A DNA stretch of 64,000 bases, from contig OX419759.1 in the NCBI GenBank assembly GCA_948567375.1, positions 43,738,593 through 43,802,592 on the forward strand, written 5' to 3'. Shown one piece after another: positions 32,031 through 43,700 of the stretch. The first letter of the stretch is position 1, and each line of letters starts with the position of its first letter. The notes under the pieces are model-generated. The model worked only from the letters and a program-made list of their open reading frames with translations, was not told the DNA's origin and ran no database searches. The position numbers and the translations under genes are program-made. This DNA is from Lunularia cruciata (Eukaryota > Streptophyta > Marchantiopsida > Lunulariales > Lunulariaceae).

Positions 32031-33200
32031 GTAACACCTGGTCTTCCGAGACCTGTCTTCTTTCCATTTGGCAATACAACCATTCCGCAGATATGCTCTA
32101 TAGCACGGTCTCCTTATATTGTTGGAAGAGTTTCGCTTGTAGATCCCTCGGTTTATATTATTACATAAGCTTAGTGGTTTGGAGTCAAATTAATACAAGA
32201 CTTATTTATATGACTTGCACTCATAGGTCGTAAGGTGACTTACTCAGAAACTTGTCTAAGCACAATTTTATCAGTTTGTAATTTCAGTCTTGATAGTTAT
32301 AAAGTCACCGTATATTACTTTCAAGAGTTACCTACTCTTCCAAGACTAAAATCACTAAAGGTGTAAAACATATCAGGGTATGACCTGAACAGTCATGGCT
32401 TATTCTTCCTTGAAAGACTTACAAGCTAGGTTCTCACAAAATGTCCCATCTAGTTCTGTTTTCTATGTTGTAAAATTTTATCTTTGTGATGTATGTAAGT
32501 ATTTACAAACATGTCATATGTATGTAAGACCGTCCAAAGCTTGGTCCTCCTTTGAAGACCACTTACAATGAGTTGGTCGATTTTGGACTAACAAGGTTGT
32601 ATGTCGTGTAGTGGCTAGGTCATTTTGCTCCAATTCAAAGGGTGCTTTAGGGTAAGCATTGAAATTAAATTAAAACCCTGTTAAAAGGAAATGGGCTAGG
32701 GGTCACCCCTAGCCAGCTTCAGCGGAAGCTCAGATTAGTGAAGCGCAAAAAGGACATAAGGTGGACCAAAATCCATTCAAATTCTTTTATTTCAGGAAAA
32801 AGGCGACCGCTGTGAGGGATTTTGTGTGGCCTTGAGAGTGCACCGAGCACCTGGCTGCTTGTGCTTAGTTTGCCTTTATTGTAGTTGATTTAGAGTTTTT
32901 CATAGACTGACATTCTCTTCCTATTCCTGGTGTGTTGGAGATCTCAGCTCTGTAATATTTTGGGTTTTCTTTGTTCCCTGATGTTGGGTTTCTCAAGGGT
33001 TTGTGTTTGTCTTTGGCCTTCACAGAACTGGCTAGTTCATGCGGGTTCAGCTATGGTTTTGGACCCGACGGTTTCTAGGAATGGCTGGGAATTTTACAAA
33101 CAACAAACAGTATTCTATTTGGGTTCAACCCGGCACCCAGACTACTGAATCAACCATTCATATAGATGGACTGAGAGCTCCTAAAATGTAGCTTCCTCGA
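32031..33200. other. Unassigned, probably old retroelement sequence
   Basis: No recognisable domain. Short open stretches (for example 32930-33148 plus) have no family resemblance. Contains a perfect 9-bp palindromic hairpin (GGCTAGGGG, loop TCA) at 32694-32714. It could be an LTR of an unidentified element that truncated AWN-8, but no ends or target duplication were found. Confidence 0.35.
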
Positions 33201-35254
33201 TGCTAGTCACAGATTGAACACACCATTGTCTCAGGATTTGTCATTCATAAAATTTCAGCTGCAAGGTTCACAATTTCGGAAAAGCCAACCAACTTCAGTT
33301 CATACAGTGTCTGCGCTAAATTATGACAGAAAACCATTTCAGCTGGTGCCTTCACACGCACTCTGTCCAATAACAGTAAAGACAACTCACCCTCCGGGCT
33401 TCTTCCTTCACCTCCAATCAATGCTCCCTTGCAAAGGTTTTGTTCCCAGCCAATCTCCTTTCATGAAACGTCCTTAGCTCTACTGTTCACATGAATCAAT
33501 TCTTGACCTCTTAACTGTTCCAGTCACTGTCGAAACTTCAGCCACATTTTTTGTGGAAGAAAACCCTGTCTTACACACTCAGCTCCTTGATGTTCCACTT
33601 CTCATAAAACCCTTATCATTCCCCAGTCCCCGGGTCCTTCAAACCTGTCCTCTTCTTCCTTCAGACTCCATTCACAGAGTACTTCCTCTCTTTACTCTCC
33701 TTCTGCTGTTGTAAAGCACCCCACCCTTTTGAAAACTCTTATCAGCAGTTCAGTGCACAACTATTTTTGACTCTCCATTTTCAAAGTCCTGTGCCAGCAT
33801 TTGCTCAGTCGTTAGTGTCACATGTCAGCTTCTCCCTTGAAAGTTCTTCCTCCTGTGTTTCTCCCCAAACTCTCACTGTTAAACTCCATCCTTGAGAAAC
33901 ACTTTCCCTTCAAGCTCCTTTGTCACTCCCCAAAACTCCACTCATAGTCCTACTAATCTTCTCAAAAATTCTCACTATCTCAACTCAACTCCTGGCAAAC
34001 ATTTTCACCTTTTGGTCCTTTGCCACTTCCAGACTTAACTCTCAGCCCTACTGGTCCTTTCGACTCCTCATTGTCCAACCCCATGTCCAGGGTAGCATTT
34101 TTCCCAAGTTACCCTGCCAATTCTCAAAAATCCACACTCAGCCTCTTGATCTTCTCAAAATTCCAGCTGACCAAAACTCAAGCCTTCAGGTCCCTTGCCA
34201 AAATTCATCCCTACTTTTCCTATACAAGCCAAAGCCTCTCTCAAGTTTCTGCACAGCAAGCACTTTCAAAATTTCTCCCTCTGTCCTAGCCCAGCCTATC
34301 CCTTCGATACTTTTCTTGAATTCCTGCAAAAACCCTTCAAGACTTATCTGTCCTGCAAAACCCTTTGAAACTCTCTTTCTTGCCAAACCCTTCAAGATTC
34401 TCTCTTTCACTCTTCCTTCTCTGTTCTCAAAACCCTTTGAGATTTCTCTCAAACCCCTTCATGTTTAGGAGTCCCTCTTCTTGCTGCTCTGTTCTTCAAT
34501 TCCTCTCTCCTTGCAAAAGTGCTCGATACCTCTCTATCATTCAACAAAGCCTTCAAGATTTCTCTATCTTCTCCTTTCCTTCCCGACCCTTCACTGTTTC
34601 ATGTCTTCAATAAGTATCCTTTTTCCTTCCCACTATTCTTCACTATATCTCAAAACTCCTGTCTGTGTTTCCGTAGATTCCCTTCTCCTTCTTTCCCTTG
34701 TTGTTGCTAAAACTCCTGTCACCCCTTCTCCCTTGATACTTCAATTTCCCTTGTCTCCAAACTCCTTTTGATCTTTACTGTCACCCCAACCCCTCTTTCT
34801 ATTCTTGTGTCCTTCCAACTCTAACCCTCTGATCTTTATTTTCCTGTTTTCCACGAAAACCCTTTTTGATCCTCTGTCCTTCCAAAACCCTTCAACCTGT
34901 TCCTGTCACTTCAAAACCCTTCAACCTCCTTGTCTCCTTGATTTTCCTTTGTTGCTGGTACCCAACTCTGCCTTCCATTCCCCTTTCCCCTTTCTCTTTT
35001 CATCGATCTTTCTCTGTACTCAATTCTCCTCTCTGCCCACAATCTTCCTATTTTCCTTCTGTTTCTGTCTCTCTTCCCTTTTGTTTTTTTGATTCTTGAT
35101 TCCTCAAACCCCTTTAAGTTTAGGAGTCCCCTCTTCTTGCTGCTCTGTTCTTTGATTCCTCTCTCCTTGCAAAAGTGCTCGATACCTCTCTATCATTCAA
35201 CAAAGCCCTTCAAGATTTCTCTATCTTCTCCTTTCCTTCCCTTCTCAAAAATTC
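33201..35254 (+). repeat. CT-rich tract with a ~120-bp internal duplication
   Basis: Strongly pyrimidine-rich on the plus strand, with many AAACCCTT and CTTCAAG words. A ~120-bp block beginning TTTAGGAGTCCC at about 34465 recurs at about 35117 (about 650 bp apart), with the same GCTCGATACCTCTCTATC core. The many open stretches here are a by-product of low stop-codon density in CT-rich DNA and are not called as genes. It directly precedes the tandem array of B' and is probably untranslated or LTR sequence of the same element. Confidence 0.55.
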
Positions 35255-36112
35255 CCGCAACCACTCCTTACCAAGCTCATCAGACATTTTCCCAAAAGCT
35301 CTCTGCTGTCCAGTCCTCACCTCTCCTGAATTTTCATACCCTGTCAGCATGTGCCCTCCTGTAAGACTTTCACTGAAAAAAAAACCCTCTACTGTCCAGC
35401 CCTCCTCTTCTTGAAATCCTACAACCACTCCTTACCAAGCTCATCTGACATTTTCCAGAAAGCTCTCTACTGTCCAGTCTTCATCTGTCCCAAATTTTCA
35501 TACCTTGTCAGCATGTGCCCTCCCGCAAGCCTTTCACCAAAAAAAAAACCCTCTACTGTCCAGCACTCCTCTTCTCAAAATCCTGCAACCACTCCTTACC
35601 AAGCTCATCTGACATTTTCACGAAAGCTCTCTGCTGTCCAGTCCTCATCTGTCCCAAATTTTAATACCTTGTCAGCATGTGCCCTCCCGCAAGACTTTCA
35701 CTGAAAAAAAAACCCTATACTGTCCAGCCCTCCTCTTCTCAAAATCCTGCAACCCCTCCTTATCAAGCTCATCGGACATTTCCCAAAAGCTCTCTGCTGT
35801 CCAGTCCTCATCTGTCCCAAATTTTCATACCCTGTCAGCATGTGCCCTCCTGCAAGACTTTCACTGAAAAAAAACCCTCTACTGTCCTGCCCTCCTCTTC
35901 TTGAAATCCTACGACCAGTCCTTATCAAGCTCATTTGACATTTTCCCGAAAGCTCTCTGCTGTCCAGTCCTCATCTGTCTTGAATTTTCATACCTTATCA
36001 GCATGTGCCCTCCCACAAGACTTTCACTGAAAAAAAAACCCTCTACTGTCCAGCCCTCCTCTTCTCGAAATCCTGCAACCACTCCTTACCAAGCTCATTT
36101 GGCTTTTTCCCG
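35255..36112. repeat. 163-164 bp tandem array in B', about 5.2 copies
   Basis: The landmark CACTGAAAAAA (or CACCAAAAAA) recurs at 35371, 35535, 35699, 35862 and 36025, the same period as and inverted relative to 10845-11868. Copy number differs by about one between the two arrays. Units contain AAGCTCTCTRCTGTCCAGTC and an A8-A9 run. Not coding. Confidence 0.95.
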
Positions 36113-36140
36113 ACGACACCGCGTAGGAAAAATGAAGGAT

Positions 36141-36806
36141 GGGAAGACCCCATCAAGCCGTACAAGGGGGAGACAAAAAAGGTAACGTGGGGCTAAGCCC
36201 CAATAGAGTCTGTATGAGAAATCTGCCCAACTGCACCTAAGATATCAGAGCTATGCAAGTAGTACGGTCTACACACAACTGGAGCATTTAAAGAAACATC
36301 ACCTAATGTGATTGCTCTCCTATGGATTGCACCAGCCACTGCACTCTGTAGAGCAATGGACACACGCTGTCTAAAGTAAGCTACAAAGTATGAGAGTGAG
36401 AGTGGTATTCTTTTATTTCTAGTTTATTACTTTTAGAGTAATAATCATAAATTTAAGTATCGACATATATTCTGTTCCATTATCTATAAAATGAACTCTA
36501 GTCTAAAATTTGATCTCAAAGTCACGATCAATCAGAACACGAAACAACTCATGATCAATCAGAGGCATGGAATCAGAACTTGAAATTTCAATCCTGAAAT
36601 CTGAGGATTTGAGCAGTTTGCAATAGTGGCAAACTGTCTCCACCAAAATTTCTTAACTTACCACGAAAATCCAGAAAATAAAAAATAAAGCTCTTTGCTT
36701 TCATTCTCACAATTGAAACATCCTTCTCTCACTTCCTTCGTACTAACTTCAATTTATTGTTGTATCAAAATGTGTGCCCGTAATGTACTAGGACACAGTC
36801 AATTCA
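36141..36806 (-). mobile_element. ~665-bp insertion in B' with a copia-like integrase trace
   Basis: Present in B' and absent from B at the matching point (about 10790). On the minus strand near 36530-36440 the translation includes D-N-G-T-E-Y-M-S, the conserved integrase motif around the second catalytic Asp in Ty1/copia elements. Surrounding frames are full of stops. Also contains a GGGGCT-A-AGCCCC hairpin near 36189. The family assignment rests on one short motif. Confidence 0.4.
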
Positions 36807-37169
36807 ATAGTATTATTGGATTGAAGTGATCCCCAAATACTCAAAATCAAGTGGATCCCAAAAATTAGGGTTTTGGTTAGATTCTTAAGTAAGTGAAAAT
36901 CAATAGTCTTATGGGATTGGAGTGGACTTCTAAAACTTCAAATTGAAGTAGACATCCAAAAATTAATGTTTTGAATAGAATCTTAAGTGCACATTGGGCA
37001 AAGGCATTACAGTTAGCCTAAAGGTCATTTGTATTATTAAGAGGTCATCTGTAATCTGAAGAGTGAATATTGGTCTCAAGTCAATTCCTTCAATTCTATC
37101 CTAAGATTTTCTTTATATTTTAAGTTGTATTTTTCTATTATTTTTTGAAGCTTAACTATGATGTACTAT

Positions 37170-39486
37170 TATGAACCACGATGTGGTTTACAGAATAGAC
37201 TGTTCCCATAGAGATATAGGTAAAATTTATCTAGATTTTAGTAGAAGTAACAAAAATTGTAATTTTTTACTGTTACTATTTAACCTCTTAGGCAGGAACC
37301 ATTCCTAGAATAGTGTGATAACAACATTGAGATGCACTATGGAAAATAGAAAACAACAAAAAGATCACATTTACTAAGGATAAAAGCCAACTATAACCTG
37401 AAAGTGATAATCCAACCAACTACACAGGGGCTACTTCCACTACCAAGATTCCTATTCCAAAGACAAAATTCTACTGTTCCCAAAAGGCATGACCCCGTAT
37501 AAGGATCTTCCCATGGTGGGAAGATTGACGTGCTTACAACCCTGCTTACACAAAACTCAACAGCATTTGCTGCTGTTGAGTTTTGTCAACAATACAACTT
37601 TCTTCCAAGGTCTATGAAGGAATTGCTTCTTTGGAACTACCAAGAATCACACACACTTTGTCACTTGGGTCCCTACTATGAAAATTTCTCACAATCACCC
37701 AACAAAGACACCACACCAATACTCAATATTAAGGAAAGAGACAAAGAGCTTTTGGCTCTTTCACTTTCTACATCTTCCATTGATTGAATGAGTACTTACA
37801 CTTGAATTGTACTCTTAAATAGTATTTCATACTCAGAAGCTAGGAAATGTAGCAATTGAGTAAGTGCAAAGATCTCTCAAGACTTCTCTGCATCTGCACT
37901 GTACATTGAATACTTTATCACCTTCTCTTATTCTATCTTGCTGACCTGTATATGGCTAATTACTATCCATGTAGCTTGCGAAGGTGTCAATTCCTCTCAA
38001 AAAACTTCCTCCCTTTGTCATCTTTGGACTTTTTCCCTACTCCAAAGATCCTAACTACCAAAACCCTTCAACTTAGGAGAACTTATTCCATGAAAGTCTT
38101 CAGCACCAAACTACTGCGGAGAACTGCCTTCACCCCTAGCCTTTTCAAGGAGAAATTTTATTCTCTCCTTGTAATCTGCTATGTCTAAGACTAACATATC
38201 ACAAGATTTTATGAACTTTATATCTACATGCTCTCTGAACTTTATCACTATTTGGCCCATCTTTGAGTCTTCATAGGTCTTCATTTCTTGAGTTTGCACT
38301 TGCAACTTCAGCTTATGTAACTCTATTTTTCTCATTCAGCCTTCCATCAGTTCTTTTGCTATTGATGCCAATCGATCCCAAGGACTTTCCAATTATTGAA
38401 GTTTCTTTGCCTTTGCTTTTATTGGAGAAGTGTATAAAGCCAATAATTAGCCCCAAACATCGACGGTGATCTCCTCCTCCATAATTTTTGGCTGGTCTTT
38501 TGCTTGCTCCTCACTGTGCTTTTGCAATTCTTCTTATAGGGTTTCTAGTTGAAGACCCCTCTCCTTCCTATGTTTTCCAACATGGTCTGCAGAGTGGTGT
38601 GTTTTTTGTGCTCAATTTCCATCTCAAACTTGAATCAAAGGACCAAAGCAAGAAGGTCAAATGCTTCCTTCGAAAGAATTCATTTTTTAACATGCACTTC
38701 TTATCCACCAAAAGGTAGGGGAGTTTCTCCTCATCACTCTTTGTCCTCTTACCATGTTTCCTATGAAATAAATTGACTGACACAGAGATTGTCTTTTGTG
38801 ATGGAGTCTAAATCACTACTCACTCTTTGGGTTGTGCCCAAAGATTTTCTGTCCAAAGACATGTTAACTTGCACAAAAGTTCTCACAAAGGAGAGAATTA
38901 CTCACCCCACTCTTTTTTTTTATAGTCAAAACTGTTTGGCCATGGTCTTCAATGGGTGAGCTATCATTATCCTCATGTGAGAACTCCTTGGCTCCAATAG
39001 TCCTTAGCGGCAGTTCTTGGCTTACATGACCAAAGAATTTGAATTTTTTGTACGGTCTTTGGTTTGAAATTTGTTGGGCAAAGAGTCTTTGTACCCTTCC
39101 TCTTTGGGTAAGTCCACTCTTAATACTTGACCCTCCTTTCATCCTTCTTTGAATTATACTAGCCTACTTCTCTGTGATCATGAGCACTAACAACCATCAA
39201 TTCAAAGTCACTAAACAAAGAATTCCATCCTAAACAACATTGGTTTGGAATATCATTGGCTTGATAGTTAGTCAATCTTGGGGAATTCAAACAACTTGAA
39301 TGCACCACCACTTGGAAAAAGAATAGAAATTGATGATTTTTTAAATTGGATGAAATGTTTGTATGCACAAACAAAAACGTTTGTCGTGCATATATACATT
39401 ACTACACAACATACATCACTGTCAATATCATATACTATAGAAGCACAACTCACACATGAGTCATACATGGACTCTAGAGTGCCACA
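37170..39486 (-). mobile_element. AWN element copy 9R, strongly diverged
   Basis: Inverted partner of 8109-10423. On the minus strand the start block TGTGGCACT is at 39486, a coil remnant is at 38335-38111 (K-I-E-L-H-K-L-K-L-Q-V-Q ... I-K-F-R-E-H-V-D-I-K-F), and the tail ends near 37170 (GGTTCATA). The open plus-strand stretches at 37530-37787 and 37952-38188 are antisense to this and are not called as genes. Confidence 0.55.
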
Positions 39487-40052
39487 ATAATCAGTTTGTT
39501 TTCAACTCAAATAACACTCAATCAGATTAGTACTTGATCTATCACTCAACAAATTTCCAACAATTAGGCACTAACTATTGTCAAGCCATACCCACTCTAG
39601 CTAAGAGACTCCAAGTGTTGCCAACCGGTCTTTGTCCACCATAACCATGAACTCAAAAGCTCAACATCAGAGAAGTGAGTTCTTTGGAGCTACACTTCAA
39701 AAGTATACCCCTTGATCTTGACCTAGGTCTCCAATCCTAACAATCCTACTGAAGGAATGCCCAATGGTGCAAAGGGTGCAAGTGATAGTGGGCCTTACCA
39801 TGTAGTCAATAGCCTCAAAACAAAATCTAACCATAAACAAGTAGTCTATTAGTAACTGCCAAAATATTTACGACTACCAACACTATTACTCTAGCATCCA
39901 ATCAATCGAGGGGCAATACTACAAATGGTATGACAATTATCATGCACATATACATCACTACACAACAAACATTGTTATCAACACCATACACTATAGAAAC
40001 ACAACTCTCACATAAGTCATACATGGACTCTAAGGTGCCACAATCACTTCCC
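39385..40052. repeat. Direct repeat ~105 bp, spaced ~560 bp
   Basis: The block at about 39385-39490 (TACATTACTACACAACATAC ... GGACTCTAGAGTGCCACAAT) recurs at about 39945-40052 with moderate divergence. The second copy lies just outside B', so it may be the end of another AWN-9-like element. No gene lies in 39841-40214. Confidence 0.75.
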
Positions 40053-40214
40053 TAGTTGGTGGTTAGGTACCTCTTACTCTTGATAGCCATCTACTCCAAG
40101 TATATGGTATACCCTATGGGTGGGCAAAAGATCAAGAGGCTAGGTGTTATTGAGCCCCATCATTAGTCACATATGTGCAATCTAATATCATATAAAGGAT
40201 GAACTAGCTATAGG

Positions 40215-41442
40215 CCAAATACATCTAGGACATAACTATTATCCTTGAGGAACCATTGTGAGGGGAGGAGTCAAACATACCATATGCCAGAGTCTCAAAT
40301 AGCTATCACACACTAATATAGTAGTAGCTCCACCAAAAGAGCCGCATAACATACACTCCAAGCCCGCTTGTACAAGTGCTAAGCTTGGATCCATAGTACC
40401 ATCAACATTTGGGAGGTAGTATGGCACACAATTGCACATGATCCTCCAAACAACACCATCATGTCCTTCTAGCACAAAGATTTCATATAGCAAAACCTCA
40501 TGTACTCTCAAGACAATGTAGCTTGTAGAAATATCAAGTGTCATTTGTGTTGTTTATTGTAAATAGACGTAGTCACCTGTATGAAATCAAGGATCTATAA
40601 CCTCCTCCTTGAATGGTAGAATACCATAAGGTATCCTTATGCTAAGAAATTGCCAAGTTCTCAAAGGCTATTGGCATCACTCTCCAAAAGATCTATACCC
40701 ATTAAGAACATGTGCTCTCATCCATACATCTAGATCATCCAAATCCAAAACTATAATAGCATCTTAACAAATGGTTGCAGGTAAATTTAGATCTCATCCG
40801 TAGAGTAGAAAGTTAGGAGAGAAAGATGTTAAAGAGGCTTGCTAGCTGAACCAATAGCCCATGGTCAACCAAGGTAACTAGAGATCCCAACCTCTCAAGT
40901 GGTCTCTCTAGAAACCATACTTTTGCAATCTTCTCTTCACTATTTGAACCACTCTCTCTACTAAGACATCTGCCTCAAGGTGATCAATCAAAGCTTTGTC
41001 ACACAAAACTTGAAACCTCCTCAAGAACTCTATATCTTGATCAGTCAAAACCTCAGTTGCTGCACCAAAATGAGTAAGAACCCAATCTAAGAACCAAAAG
41101 TAAGTTGTCCTTTCATTGGACTTGTCAACAAGTGCCACCAACTCAATCCAATTGGAGAAGTGCTCCACTATCACCAAAATGTACTTATAATGTCTCACAA
41201 TCAATCATAAAGGTCCAACAAAGTCCAAACTCCAATGGTAACCAACCCAATTCCATGATAGGTAATAGGTGTAACTATAGCAAAGGACCATTGAATGATG
41301 CTCTAACTTAGTCACAAACAACACATCTAGCAACAAACTATTGTACATTAGTCTACATACCGCACCACCAATAATGACTCGGGAGTAAGCTATATGTATG
41401 ATTTACTCCAAAATGTCCTAGGTTCTCATGAGCATAATGAAC
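40215..41442 (-). pseudogene. pol: Ty3/gypsy integrase relic with C-terminal PHD finger
   Basis: Minus-strand pol 3' end. 41430-41320: integrase zinc finger (H-E-N-L-G-H-F-G-V ... C-V-V-C-D). 41240-40908: catalytic core with S-L-D-F-V-G-P-L, V-L-T-D-Q-D-I-E-F and V-E-R-V-V-Q. 40860-40560: a degraded C-terminal domain. 40544-40221: L-P-N-V-D-G-T-M-D-P-S-L-A-L-V, then a PHD-type finger C-M-L-C ... L-V-C-D-S-Y ... W-H-M-V-C-L-T-P-P-L, ending C-P-R-C after two in-frame stops. One zinc ligand is Tyr instead of Cys. PHD fingers bind histone-tail lysines, so this tail could have targeted integration. It is cut at 41442 by the gypsy-2 LTR. Confidence 0.8.
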
Positions 41443-42134
41443 TTTAATACCCATTTGTGCGTGTATGTGATATTATGATATTTAGCTTGGTATAACAAGT
41501 ACTTGAGAGATATTATTTATATAGAGATAAAGGATGGTTCTACATTAGTCATGATTAGCTAAAGTTAGTCAGAGCTACAATAGAGGGGACCTTACTTTAG
41601 AGGAAGTGGAAAAGATGAGCACCACCATTTTGGATTCTAGTGTGTTGACTTGATATTATTCTTAGGTGTTTGGCTTTGAAGAAAGAGTTGAAAACTCTTG
41701 GGCCCGCAAGCCTTTTTATTTTGGATTCTTCTATAGTCCAAGGATAGCCCATGTGAAGGAATCCTTGACTTAGTGGTTGGGTCAAGATAAGATCATGTAC
41801 TTAGTGGAATATGCACATGTGGATAGATATTCCTTTCTAGTTTTTGACTTTACTTGACTTTTAGCCTAGTAACTTGAGTTACTCAAGTAATTAGTAACTT
41901 TGGTGCATAACTATTTCACAAGTATATAAACAAGCGGTGAGGAGGTACTCATCATCTTTTCATTTGCAATTGTCTCTCTTTCATTGAGTTCTCTAGTGAA
42001 CAATGTCTTGAGTCTTGGAGTGTTAGCCTTGGAGGAGTATGATGGAGTTGGGGTTCCTTGCTTTCTTAGTCCATGGTGTGCTACCATAAAAGCTATGTGA
42101 GGTTCATCCAAAGTGAGAGATAGGCCGGCTCACA
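41443..42134 (+). repeat. 5' LTR of gypsy-2 (692 bp)
   Basis: Aligns over its whole length with both gypsy-3 LTRs (all three are 692 bp). The start is mutated from TGTAACA to TTTAATA; the end is GGCCGGCTCACA. TATATAAA lies at 41923-41930. The tRNA-Asp-like primer-binding block TTTTTGGTTC follows at 42135. Confidence 0.92.
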
Positions 42135-43051
42135 TTTTTGGTTCTATTACTATAACTTCTCTAGAAGGCGAGATAATGTTTGGCGTTCAATTCTACATTA
42201 GGCAAAAGGAGGCTATGAGAGCTCACTTGGAGAGAACATTAAGAGAGGAGAGTGCTGAACTTATGTTAGAGAACTAAGATACATTGGTATACACTATAGT
42301 TCATTATGATGTCTTTGAGTTGATTTTATACATCTTGTACACATGAGATGATTTGGACAGATTGTGTGAGGTGGATTGCAAATTTTGAGGATTAAGGTAA
42401 TTTTGGGTAAAATCTCAAGTTTGAGATCTGGACTTGAAATTTCTACACATGATAGCAGGGGTTGTTTTACAGTCATCAAACTTGGAATTATTGTGAGACC
42501 TACTATGTGCAGTGGGCCGGAATTTTTGAAAGTTGACAGGGTAAACTACTTCTACAATTGCATGCTCTCTCGAAGATTATATAGAGTCTACCATTTCTTT
42601 GATTTTTAGCGGATTGTTAAAAAAAAATTTGAGAAAATTCAGTGCATTATATTCTACCTATTGACACAAGATTCAGACAAATATCATTCTTGTGCAAGGA
42701 TTCATGAGTTTTTAAAGTGAGGGGGGTGGTTTTCAGACCAAATCTGAAATATGTGTGCTGAATAGAAAAGTGCCTAGACCAAATGGCTCAATGAAAAGAT
42801 TTGAAATTCTTTAAGAAGGGACGCCCTAGAGGTTTAATCAAGTGTACTTAATTTCACAAGACTCCAACATAGCAGTTGTGAGATTTACCTGACATTTTGA
42901 GGAAAGATCAATTATGTAGAGTTTAGACATCATGCAGTGAGGAGTGTGAGAGCAACAAAAAACATGTTTGTGTGTTTAGACTCATCTTGGGAACATGGAA
43001 GGTCACCAAGAGTAGAAATTAAGGCTATGCAAGGTTCCCCAAGGGTTTGAG

Positions 43052-43468
43052 GTGATTATAAAGGTGGATTTGAGGAGAAGAGAGTTTATAATAGAATTTG
43101 AAGAGAGTGTTGAGAGGATCCAAAAATCTACACTATTTGGAGGAAAGAATGAGTCTAAGTGCTTTTTATGTGGAGAGAAGGGACATAAGGCAAGTTCATG
43201 TCTATTGACTTTTAGGAGCAAGAGCTTGAGATAAAGGAGAGGCTTACTTGACTCGGGTTTGCATGTTGGACCTTCTTCACCAAGATTGGGAGGGAGAAGA
43301 TCTAAGACCAAGGAGTTGTGTGAGGTTTGTGGAGTGGAAGGACTTCCAAAAGGATATGAGTGTAGTGGAGTAAAAGCACTTTTGGAGACTTCGGTGAAGG
43401 ATTTTAGAGAGAGTCTTAGTACAACTATAGAAATACTATCACCTTCATTAACTAGTCCTCAAGATTAG
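43052..43468 (+). pseudogene. Gypsy-2 ORF1: zinc-knuckle protein upstream of gag
   Basis: Reads V-D-L-R-R-R-E-F-I-I-E-F-E-E-S-V-E-R-I-Q and a CCHC knuckle C-F-L-C-G-E-K-G-H-K-A-S-S-C. After a stop near 43234, a second Cys/His cluster (L-C-E-V-C-G-V-E-G-L-P-K-G-Y-E-C) follows in the same order as in gypsy-3. It lies between the leader and gag. The spacing resembles the DUF4283/CCHC type of protein seen in plant LINE ORF1, but that link is tentative. Confidence 0.6.
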
Positions 43469-43700
43469 TGATGAAGATAATCTTTCAACTTATGGATAAA
43501 CTATCCATGAGAGTTTGATTAATATGCACTCTAGGATTTGATGTTGCTATAGAAATCTTGGAGCAACGTGAAACTTTTGTGTTCCCTAGGGTGGATAATT
43601 CTTAGATAGTGTTAGTCATCTATATAACATATTAGTTATAGAATGGGAGAAAAGAAAAGAGAAAAGAAATTTGAGAGAAGAAATATAGTGAGAGGTTTAG

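Larger units (their letters stand above)
35255..39840. repeat. Inverted partner B' of repeat unit 7757-11868
   Basis: Matches the reverse complement of B across the tandem array, the A/T-rich stretch and the old AWN-9 copy, and stops at 39840 (partner base 7757). It carries one extra segment, 36141-36806. B' lies 23 kb from B, with the peroxidase gene between them. Confidence 0.88.

Noticed and set aside
32930-33477. Open stretches of 72 and 87 codons
   Set aside because: Single short frames without motif, signal peptide or conserved partner in the window.
34020-36185. Many overlapping plus-strand open stretches in the CT-rich region and the B' array
   Set aside because: Pyrimidine-rich DNA has few stop codons. 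The translations are low-complexity Ser/Leu/Phe/Pro and overlap in several frames.
37530-38188. Two open stretches identical or nearly identical in B and B'
   Set aside because: Conservation reflects the recent inverted duplication. They run antisense to an old AWN coil, and the peptides show no domain.
41597-42111. Minus-strand open stretches inside the gypsy LTRs (also 54951-55139 and 61784-62286)
   Set aside because: They lie antisense within the 692-bp LTRs and recur only because the LTRs are repeated.
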